This document shows positions 34,193-42,200 of a stretch of 49,817 nt of DNA, in pieces (the first letter of the stretch is position 1; every line of letters begins with the position of its first letter). This DNA comes from Anabaena azotica FACHB-119 (lineage in GTDB: Bacteria > Cyanobacteriota > Cyanobacteriia > Cyanobacteriales > Nostocaceae). Made by a program: the position numbers and the translations under genes. Below the pieces are notes generated by a model. It was given only the letters and a program-made list of their open reading frames with translations, was not told the DNA's origin and did no database searches. The stretch is from the NCBI RefSeq assembly GCF_014697625.1, contig NZ_JACJSG010000054.1:1-49817 (forward strand), in the 5' to 3' direction.

Positions 34193-35380
34193 TTAAGTCT
34201 CTATTTGGGCTATAGCGTCCTCTGGCGATACATTACCATAGATAACAGACAAAATCCCTGGCAAGTATTCATCCATCATCGTGACGTTGGCGTAAACCAA
34301 TCTTTGGATGAGTGCATTGCTGAGTCTGTCACCTTCTACATCAATACTGGTTTTATAGCTAATCTCCCCATCATTAAAATCTAGCTCAAAGTTGCCGATC
34401 ATCATGCCACAATTCGCTCTTGTGATAAACTCTGCTACAGCCAGTCGTTTATCTTGGGGTGCGTTGACTGGACAAATCGAGTAAAAGATAAATTGTTGTT
34501 GTTCCTCTCTTGCTTTGGCGAAACAGTCCCATTTCCCATTTCTTCCTTGAAATGCCAAGCGTAAAATTGACTTTTGAGAAATTTGCTCATATTGCCAATC
34601 TTCTTGCTGAAAAAACTGGCTTATCTGAGCAAAAACACTTGCTTCAGAAGTAACTTCATCAGTTATTTCTGCAAGACTTTCTGCCATTTCTTCAAAAGCA
34701 GTAAGTATTTCCTCCAGAGTTTCAGAAACCAGTTTTTCCGTATTTTCTGAAACATTATTCATCACTTCTTCAAAGTTTTGTGTCATCATCTCGACTGTTT
34801 GAGATATGACATCTTCATTACTGGCTGATTGATGATGATTAGCCCATTCTTTAGCAAAATCAAACATTGCATCATTGAGCTTTTTACTATCAATACCATC
34901 TTGCCTAATATCAGCAGGTTTGAGATATGCCCAAACAGTAGAATAGCCTGTTTCACCTTTTTCCTGTTGCTGTTTAACTTGCAGCCCATACCAACTGTAG
35001 GGCGATAACAAAGGATGATTGGGCTGTTCTTTACTTAACTTTTGCAGATAGGCGGCTGCTTGGTTAGAGGTTTTCGCGTTTTTTGCTAGTTGTGGTAATA
35101 AATCAAAGTCGAGAATAGCCTCAATTTGAATATCGCGTGAGAGTTGAAAGCTTCCACCAGATAGGGGAGTGCGGATTTCTGGTTTGAGGTTGAATAAAGC
35201 TTCGGTGTCGATGCGCTGGTAAAGTTCTGGGCTAACTTGGAAGCTGAGACGACACTCAGTAATTTTGTGGACTTGTTTGCTTAGTGCGAGAGTTACTGCG
35301 CGAATTGTTAGCGGCGATTCTGAGGATTCGCACAGTGTTAGTTCGGTGTTTAAGTCAGAATATTTAGTTTGAATACTCAT
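34193..35380 (-). CDS. YbjN-domain protein, paralog 2
   Basis: The 395-residue protein is a paralog of 28584-29702: the same N-terminal domain (ESPLTIRAVTLALSKQ, LFNLKPEIR) and an almost identical C-terminal YbjN-like domain (FYSICPVNAPQDKRLAV; MDEYLPGILSVIYGN). The middle (about 170-245) has diverged and is rich in Glu/Thr helices. It ends at IET, without the extra tail that a MITE adds to paralog 1. It lies between the ankyrin effector gene and a run of immunity-like genes on the same strand. YbjN domains share a fold superfamily with type III chaperones, so help in loading or keeping an eCIS effector unfolded is a testable inference. Confidence 0.75.
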   Translation of the reverse strand: MSIQTKYSDLNTELTLCESSESPLTIRAVTLALSKQVHKITECRLSFQVSPELYQRIDTEALFNLKPEIRTPLSGGSFQLSRDIQIEAILDFDLLPQLAKNAKTSNQAAAYLQKLSKEQPNHPLLSPYSWYGLQVKQQQEKGETGYSTVWAYLKPADIRQDGIDSKKLNDAMFDFAKEWANHHQSASNEDVISQTVEMMTQNFEEVMNNVSENTEKLVSETLEEILTAFEEMAESLAEITDEVTSEASVFAQISQFFQQEDWQYEQISQKSILRLAFQGRNGKWDCFAKAREEQQQFIFYSICPVNAPQDKRLAVAEFITRANCGMMIGNFELDFNDGEISYKTSIDVEGDRLSNALIQRLVYANVTMMDEYLPGILSVIYGNVSPEDAIAQIET

Positions 35381-35409
35381 CTTGCTAGAAGTTTAGAAAA
35401 GCTAAAATT

Positions 35410-36384
35410 TTACTCAAAATCATCGTCATTCTGTTGATAAGTGCAGGAAACAGCACATGGATCACACCAAAATCCATAAAGAATACCATTGAAACCCAGC
35501 TTTCCAAAAGGAGTCATTCCACTATCTATCGTGACTAAAAATTTCATTCCTTGTCCACAAACTGGACAACGCTTAAAGCGTTGAAACCTCATCCAAACTG
35601 GATAACCTCCTACTTGATGATTGGAAAATCCTGAAGTTGCTGTACCTGCGCGACCATATTTTAAAGGATACTCTTCTAATTTTAATGCTAATTTCCCTGG
35701 AATCAGGTCAGTACCTACTTCTCCATCAGTCATTGGAGTCATTAAACCTTTGACCCCGTTTTCCGTGAACTGTACGTAAATACAGTTTGGTGGATAACCG
35801 CTTTCATACCAAAAGAAAGAAGGATTATATTGACTTTCAATATCTAAATTTAAGTTAGATTTATCTAAAGTTAGAATACGATTAGCTGGTGTATCTGTAA
35901 TTGGACATTTAGGCACTGGATGAGGAAAACTACCTCCCATGTGATGAGGGCTTTCATTTCGTGCAACCACGTAACCACGATAATTTTGAAAATAGACTGA
36001 AGCTAAACGTGAATCTGGAAATACCCCCGAATTTTCAATATAAGCATAAACAGCTTCTAAATCTTCCTCTGGAATTGCTTTGGACAAAGTTATTAGTGCA
36101 TCTAATGCCTTGTCTGTACGGAACCAGGACAAAGCCTTTAAATGCTGTGGATCTTCATCTTGACGATATTTGTTAACTAAATCATCAACCCAGCTATCAG
36201 GGCCTCCAGGCAGGATTAATTCTTGAAGATATTCATCATCAATTTGTGATGCGAATGGATGCAATTTTTCAGGAAAATACTGGGCAACCTCAAAAATAAT
36301 ATTATATAAATCTGATGATTCCGTATCTTGAAAATATTCGTCGATTAATCTATCGACCACATAATTTGGCATATCTTTAACCAA
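35410..36384 (-). CDS. YwqG-like (DUF1963-type) zinc-site protein, probably 5'-broken
   Basis: The 324-residue frame has a helical N-terminal part and a C-terminal YwqG/DUF1963-like region: GGYPVWMRFQRFKRCPVCG, then FLVTIDSG, FGKLGFNGILYGFWCDPC. CPVCG and CDPC form a probable zinc site. The frame stays open upstream of its first ATG, reading VVEHIINHKTNLLIAATNL, and seems to continue the small gene at 36423-36647 across a run of seven A. DUF1963-type proteins are often immunity or accessory proteins in polymorphic-toxin loci, which fits the position. The start at 36384 is uncertain for that reason. Confidence 0.65.
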   Translation of the reverse strand: MVKDMPNYVVDRLIDEYFQDTESSDLYNIIFEVAQYFPEKLHPFASQIDDEYLQELILPGGPDSWVDDLVNKYRQDEDPQHLKALSWFRTDKALDALITLSKAIPEEDLEAVYAYIENSGVFPDSRLASVYFQNYRGYVVARNESPHHMGGSFPHPVPKCPITDTPANRILTLDKSNLNLDIESQYNPSFFWYESGYPPNCIYVQFTENGVKGLMTPMTDGEVGTDLIPGKLALKLEEYPLKYGRAGTATSGFSNHQVGGYPVWMRFQRFKRCPVCGQGMKFLVTIDSGMTPFGKLGFNGILYGFWCDPCAVSCTYQQNDDDFE

Positions 36385-36422
36385 ATTTGTGGCTGCAATA
36401 AGTAAATTTGTTTTATGATTGA

Positions 36423-36647
36423 TTATATGCTCAACAACTTGTTTTTTTCTTGTTTATGATTCGGTAATATAGCTAAATAGTTCGCAGGATATGTAGCTAT
36501 AGATGAATTATCTGTATTGAGAATTAATTCCGTAGCTTTTGCTACTCCTTGTCCAGGTAAAGCGCTCAATAATTCGGCTGTCTTCTCTACTTTTTCGTCA
36601 ACCGAAAGTGATGAATTATTCAGGATCACTGTGATATTATCAGCCAT
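36423..36647 (-). pseudogene. 5' fragment of the YwqG-like gene, separated by a frameshift
   Basis: The 74-residue frame (MADNITVILNNSSLSVDEKV) has helices in a HEAT-like rhythm and the end IATYPANYLAILPNHKQEK. After that it crosses an A7 run (plus-strand T7 at 36442-36448) and stops. One more A would join it to the frame encoding VVEHIINHKTNLL and the 324-residue protein. The gene is probably one unit of about 420 codons, disrupted here or mis-sequenced. GC content and codon use match its neighbours. Confidence 0.65.
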
Positions 36648-36762
36648 TGCTTATGTTCTTGATAAGGTAATAATTAAACAACTTGTTTGACAAATTATTC
36701 TTTATATAAATCCTGATGATTACTTTGTTCTTAAAAAAAACTGCAAATATTTTTCTCTAAAA

Positions 36763-37380
36763 TTACAACCACCGTGCTACTCCTCGTCCAGCAAACGCTA
36801 AACGTCCTTGAGACAGGGGTATAATGTCGCGATCGTCACGTAGTGAATTTGAGTCCCAGAGTTGATTCATGTACTCATTCAAATAGAGAAGTCCAAATCG
36901 TTCATCAGCTAGCGCATTGACGTTTGATTCTAGCAGCATCCAGTAGTGGTTAATAATCCAATCCCGATTACCCTGCTTGTTTTCCCAAGATTCATCGCCA
37001 TAGTGAGCATGGGTATCTACAAAAGCAACTTCTGCTGGCAATTTTTCACAAGCATCGCGGAAAGTGTATGCCAATGGCAATAATGGATCTTCTTCTAAAA
37101 GTAGGTTTTGATCATCTGGTAGCTCTGGAATTAGGTCAAGAAAATGATTCATAGAAAAATAAATCTGTAAGCAGTTGTGATACTCAAGCCTATCAAGCCT
37201 AGCCCAAGCATCTTCAAATGCGTCCCATTCTCCATAAATCACTTCTATGCTTGGATCATGGATACCTAATCCGAGCTTTTCATCTTCACTCAAGTATTGT
37301 AGATTTTTCATTCCAGCCAGCCTCGCCAATTGCTCTAATGAACAATCATTACTTTCAGGGTCAATAAAAAAAAGCTGCAA
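36763..37380 (-). CDS. Hypothetical acidic protein in the immunity cluster
   Basis: The 205-residue frame is not recognised. It is acidic and rich in aromatic residues (DAFEDAWARLDRLEYHNCLQI; FVDTHAHYGDESW; WIINHYWMLLE), has no signal peptide or membrane segment, and ends RGVARWL. The start is a TTG directly after an in-frame TAG and next to a run of eight A, so the 5' end may be damaged; the first internal ATG encodes MKNLQYLSEDEK. Small acidic cytoplasmic proteins in series behind a toxin gene are commonly immunity proteins. That is inference from position, and the family is unknown to me. Confidence 0.5.
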   Translation of the reverse strand: MQLFFIDPESNDCSLEQLARLAGMKNLQYLSEDEKLGLGIHDPSIEVIYGEWDAFEDAWARLDRLEYHNCLQIYFSMNHFLDLIPELPDDQNLLLEEDPLLPLAYTFRDACEKLPAEVAFVDTHAHYGDESWENKQGNRDWIINHYWMLLESNVNALADERFGLLYLNEYMNQLWDSNSLRDDRDIIPLSQGRLAFAGRGVARWL

Positions 37381-37448
37381 CTAAGGTTTTAAAAAACATA
37401 TATTTGAACTGAAGGAATAATATAAATATAGCCTGCCAGTTTTGTATG

Positions 37449-37964
37449 TCAGTTTTCAATACTTGCTTGAGATATGACTCCTAAAGTAATTTCACCTTCA
37501 TGATAAAACTCAATTACATATCCAAGTTTAGGTGAAAATATCCAAGTATCAAAACTAACAGATGTAACCTCATCTATTACCCTGACAATCTGTTCTAATT
37601 TAGCTTGAATCGCAGGAAGCGAAGCATCATTCCAGAGAATATAGGGATGGCTTTCTAACTCTTCTTTATTAAAGAAACTATTTAAAGATGAAACTAGTTC
37701 CTTACTTGAAACTATATTAACTTTATTATGGATTTTTCCCCAATCAATTCTTGCCCAAGAAGTAATAGGGAACATATCCTCAAAAATTGAAAATACATTT
37801 TCTGTTTCTGACATTGATAATACTACGATATTATCTCCTAGTGCTTCTAAGCATTCATTAAGCAAAGACATTAATGGAAACCCGCAAATTGTTAGCGGCG
37901 ATTCTGAGGATTCGCGTAATGTTAGTTCACTATTCAACTGAGAATATTCAGTTTGGACGCTCAT
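37449..37964 (-). CDS. Immunity-like protein with an N-terminus copied from the YbjN paralog
   Basis: The 171-residue frame begins with 27 residues (SELTLRESSESPLTI) almost the same as the start of the YbjN paralog at 35380, then switches to an unrelated sequence: MSLLNECLEALGDNIVVLS, ILWNDASLPAIQAKL, SFDTWIFSPKLGYVIEFYHE. The latter resembles small immunity proteins of contact-dependent inhibition loci, in my judgement. The original start is probably the internal ATG at 37871 (140 residues), and the upstream part is a remnant of a duplicated YbjN gene. Both starts are possible in vivo. It lies in a same-strand series of small genes behind the large effector. Confidence 0.55.
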   Translation of the reverse strand: MSVQTEYSQLNSELTLRESSESPLTICGFPLMSLLNECLEALGDNIVVLSMSETENVFSIFEDMFPITSWARIDWGKIHNKVNIVSSKELVSSLNSFFNKEELESHPYILWNDASLPAIQAKLEQIVRVIDEVTSVSFDTWIFSPKLGYVIEFYHEGEITLGVISQASIEN

Positions 37965-38061
37965 ATTGTAGTTGACACAAGCTTCATTATTGCATTACTT
38001 ATTACACGAAACGATTACTGATGCAATATGAGCGCACCTCATCTTTTCTGCTTTTATTCTT

Positions 38062-38409
38062 TCAATGTTTTTTCACCAACTTAACCCCAGTTGGGACTCC
38101 TGGTAGGATGGGAGGAGCATCAGGCCAGATTTTTTCCCAAGAGTAACGTATAATTTCACGCACTTTTGCATCATCCCAAGGATAATCACTCTCACTCAGA
38201 GATGCTGTGTCAATTTCAGGATTGGCTAAAATGTGTTCAAAAGCTAACTTTAGAGTATCTAGGTCATCATTATATATTGCATTTTTTTTCATACTTTCGA
38301 TGTATTCATCATATTCAAAAAGGTGATCTGCTGGCAAATCATTTTTGATAATCCAGAAACCTGTCACATACCATAGGTAAGAACGAACCATGTACTCGCT
38401 TATTTCCAT
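38062..38409 (-). CDS. Small immunity-like hypothetical protein
   Basis: The 115-residue protein from ATG 38409 (MEISEYMVRSYLWYVTGFW) is not recognised. It is helical and acidic, contains YDEYIESMKKNAIYNDD and SESDYPWDDAKVREIIRYSW, and ends with a basic tail. An in-frame TTG at 38424 adds five residues. It starts 24 bp after a promoterless toxin-tip-like fragment, so it may be the immunity partner of that orphan tip. No signal peptide is seen. Confidence 0.5.
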   Translation of the reverse strand: MEISEYMVRSYLWYVTGFWIIKNDLPADHLFEYDEYIESMKKNAIYNDDLDTLKLAFEHILANPEIDTASLSESDYPWDDAKVREIIRYSWEKIWPDAPPILPGVPTGVKLVKKH

Positions 38410-38433
38410 ATAGACTTTTACCAAAATTTAGAT

Positions 38434-38634
38434 TTAAGGAATAATATAGTCTGCTGGTTGTGTGTAAGTATTATTTACAAAATTAAAATCTCTCACCCAA
38501 GGAATGTGCTGTACAACTTTCCATCGACCATCATTTGGGTGGGTTGCGTCTGCTACCCACTCGATAGTAGTTGCAGTACGGTTGATTCCTCTATTGACTG
38601 GTGCTGTTCCCGGCCAAACAAAGACTTTATTTTT
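38434..38634 (-). pseudogene. Orphan C-terminal toxin-tip-like fragment
   Basis: A reading frame without any start codon runs from just after a TAA at 38635-38637 to a TAA at 38434. It encodes VFVWPGTAPVNRGI, ATTIEWVADATHPNDGRW and IPWVRDFNFVNN, ending PADYIIP. It is clearly protein-like: no rare codons, and balanced Trp/Pro/Asn content as in toxin tips. It lies between two small immunity-like genes. By analogy with CdiA and Rhs loci, it could be a displaced C-terminal domain of the DUF4157 effector. Its family is not recognised. Confidence 0.6.
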
Positions 38635-38655
38635 TTATGTTCGCCGATAAAGTCT

Positions 38656-39168
38656 TCATGAGAGCATATTATTTGCTTGCAAAACTTGAAGTGCTTCTTT
38701 GGCAAAAGATTCTAAGTGTTCAATAGCAGCATCATTACGTCCTGCTGCCTGTAGTTTACGTAGTAAATTAATAAACCTTTCTCCACAATAATATAAAGCA
38801 GGTAAAAGCTCACTTGTTGTAAAACTCTCTGTCGGCACTTCGTCTCCCATTATGCGGACAAAATCGGTTGATGGAATCAAAACAATCTGACCATAGCTAC
38901 TAAAGTAATGATAAATAAAGCATTCTTTTTTTTCTCTAAGCAAACTCAGAATAGAATTGAAGCAAAAATTTTGGACAATCACCCATAGCTCATCTCTAAT
39001 AATTACTTCCTTATTGTTCGGTAATATTATTGCAACTGCTCCCTCAATAGTTTCTGTTTCATGGAGGCATGAGCTATATTGCTCGAAATGAGATTCGATA
39101 TCTTGTTCGCTCAACTCAATTAAATCATTATCAACTAAATAAATCCAAAATTTTACTTCGATTGCCAT
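38656..39168 (-). CDS. Putative immunity protein for the 1578-residue eCIS effector
   Basis: The 170-residue protein from ATG 39168 (MAIEVKFWIYLVDNDLIEL) is acidic and cytoplasmic. The longer frame to 39291 overlaps the effector 3' end out of frame and is not credible. It begins 34 bp after the effector stop codon on the same strand, the standard arrangement of a toxin and its immunity gene. Segments such as AVAIILPNNKEVIIRDELW and a helical C-terminus (RFINLLRKLQAAGRNDAAIE) do not identify a family. Assignment as immunity rests on position, size and the toxin-like tail of the neighbour. Confidence 0.6.
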   Translation of the reverse strand: MAIEVKFWIYLVDNDLIELSEQDIESHFEQYSSCLHETETIEGAVAIILPNNKEVIIRDELWVIVQNFCFNSILSLLREKKECFIYHYFSSYGQIVLIPSTDFVRIMGDEVPTESFTTSELLPALYYCGERFINLLRKLQAAGRNDAAIEHLESFAKEALQVLQANNMLS

Positions 39169-39202
39169 AATAATTACTCTATTAATTACAATTTCTTCAA
39201 GG

Positions 39203-42200
39203 TTAAGGTCTGAAAATATCCCAAATAGCACGCATTTCCTGTCTGCTAATTGTTTCAAAACCATTATTTGCTGTTGGGAAAAACTGACCATAGACGATTC
39301 CAGAACCAGAGGGATCGAGTCTTACTCCAACTTGAACTTCTACTCCAGAAGGAATCCTCACAACTTCTGGCGTTCCTGGACTCGGCAGTCTCCCAACTCT
39401 ATCTAATTCCCGTATTGCTTCATCCAAATAATTGCTGATATTCGTAGGAGTTGTACCCCTAGGCCAGAGAGTAGTTGACGGTTTTGGAATCCGAGCAGGT
39501 ATATTTAAGTGTTGTAATGTATGTCCATCGATAAAGTGTATCATGTTCGCCCCATTACCACCCCCTGGTATGGTTACTGCTGGAGGTGCGGGTATAGTTG
39601 GAGCGGGTGTCCTTCCATTAAGAGCAAGAGTTCGATTTGCCAATCTTCGGAACTCCACAGGACTCCCATTAGCAAGCTGAAGTAATCGGTTTAACCTTGT
39701 ATGATCACCGCTTGTAACAATGTTTAGGACATTAAGAAGTCTGTTTGCTTGACCTGCACCACCTGCTAGATTTAAAAAATTCGATAGTTCTCCGGTACTT
39801 CTTGTTCTGTTTAGAAGATCCAGAAGCAGCGTGTTATCACCAGCTAGTTGACCAGAAAGTGTTGCAACTTGATTCCCTCCTTGATTGACCAATGTTGTGA
39901 TTTCAGCAGGAGTTAAGTTATTCACGTTACTAACAACAGTTCCAGCGTCGCCTGCTAGGGTAGTGACTGCATCACCTGGGTTACGGCTTCCTGTTGTAGA
40001 AGCCTGCAAACCAGCCTGATCAATATGTCTAAGTTCTCCACTGGCTAAAAGTATCCAAGGATTAATTAAACCTTCGAGGCGGAAGCGCCCATTTGCAACT
40101 CGAATACGGAATGCTTTAAACCGCATCCGCTCCAACAATCCCTTGCCCAAATCCTTAAGGCGTTTGAATTGTTTACCAACTCCTGAACCAGCGATACCTT
40201 TGAAGAGAACCTTACCCTTCTCGATAACATATTTAATACCCTTAATCACCCCTCTAAAGGCTTTTCTCGCCAGATTAGCAGCACCCTTAGCCGCCGCTTT
40301 AGCACCCTTGGCTGCTGCTTTAGCTCCTTTAGCAGCTAGTTTCCCAGCCTCGAAAGTTAACAACATAATGAGTTCAATGGCTCCAGCCGCTAGTGCTTTC
40401 GCCAAACTCTTACCACCGCCTGGGATGTCGCCGTCCCAAGATTTAGAGAGGTAATCTCGCACATATCCACCAATTTTTGCTATGGCTTCTGCGGCAAATA
40501 CTACAGTCAAAATCTCCATAATTATTGGTAGTGCTGCCAAAACTGCACCACCAGAAGCAACGATCGCAGCGATGATGACAGCAGCAGCCGCTATCAATCC
40601 AGCAAGTAATTTCGGCCAGTTATCAGCAAACCACTGCTTGATTCCTTGCTTCATCAATTCCCATTTAATACTGGCTCGCTGTTTTGGCGTTAACCCATCA
40701 GGAATTTCTTGTGGTTCTTGCTCTGCTCCTACTTGCTGTCCTCCAGTCGCTTCAGACATAATTGCATTCATTGAGCGACTTTCGTCTTGAGACTCGGCCA
40801 GAATCATCTCCCCTTCACCCTGGGTTTGCTGCATTAGTTCCTCAGTTAGTTCTGGCGAAAGCTCCATGTTGTCTTCAACTGCATCAACTCCCACATTTTC
40901 CTCTGTCCAAGGTGCGCTGGGCATTTTTGAGGCTTCACCAGTCTGTGGGGTATTTTCACCTGCCATACCAGGGATACTGACTCCGGCGGCTTGGGCTTGG
41001 GCGAGTTCTTCTGGTTTTAAGGACTTATCTAAGTCAACATCACCTCCCATCAGTTCTTCTATTCCTGCTATCTCAAACTGAGGAGGCATTGCTTTAGCCC
41101 CTTCTATCAAGTTACCGAAGCGTTTGGCTAATTCTGCAAATTCTCCCCGGATGAGCATACCAATCACGGTGAGAGCGCCGTTATACAGGCTTTGAACTAA
41201 TCCTAGCAATGTATCTAAAGTTTTCGCTAAGAAATCCAGAACGCCAGAAACGGCTTTTTTCAACAAGTCAGCAGCAGCATTAACTACCTCTGTAGCTTTG
41301 TTAACTGCCTTATCTATGGCATTGGTGAATTTTTTAGATATTTCTGGGAAAGCGGCAAAGACTACCTGCACTAGTCCTTTGAGAATTTCTCCTAAGCCTT
41401 TAATTATACCTACAATGACATTGCGAGCTAGATCAATGGCTGCCATTGCCAATTTTTTAGCTGCCTCAAAAATAAATTTTACTGCTTTGCGTAAATTGTC
41501 ATAGATAAAGTTAATAGCTTTTTTGAGTCCTTCAACAATGCTACTGAAGAAGGATTTAACTCCTCCCCAAAATTTATCCCAACCGCTCTTGTTTGATTCT
41601 TTCTCTTTTTCTTTCTCTGCTTCTTCTTTTTTCTTAGCTTCTTCTTGTTCAGCTTTTTTCTTCTCAGCTTCTGCTTTCTGCTCTGCCTGTTTTAAGTGCT
41701 GGTCAGCTTGTGCCTCTCCTTTGGCTTTTTCATCTTCTACTTTTTTTCGCTGTTCTTTAGTGGCTTTACCTGCTTTTTGTTGATAGTCTTTTTCAGTAGT
41801 ATCTAATTCTTTTTTCCAATCTTGTTTAGCTTGGGTAACTTCTTGTTGAGCTAGTTTTTTCGCGTCTATTTGTTTATTTGTAGTTTCTTGATTTAAATTT
41901 TTAATCTCGTCTTTTGCACTTTGTTTGGCATCGGTTGAATCTATATCAAACTTCTGTTTACCTGCAATATATTTCTCTTGCTCTGGAGCAATTTTGGACT
42001 GATAATAGGGAGTTAAACCTTGATTTAAACCATCTACAATTTCCGATGGGATTGTAGGAACTTCACCACCTTTGCTCGAAGGAGGAGCAAGTTTAGAAAT
42101 TTCTTTATTCGCCTTTATTGTTTCATTGCTGGCTTGAGGAAAGATATTATTTTCACCAAAATCACGAGAAATGCTACTAGTCGCCTGAGTCTTAGCCTCT

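Noticed and set aside
39169..39291. Longer start for the putative immunity gene
   Set aside because: The extension overlaps the last codons of the effector in another frame and is hydrophobic junk; ATG 39168 gives a normal start.
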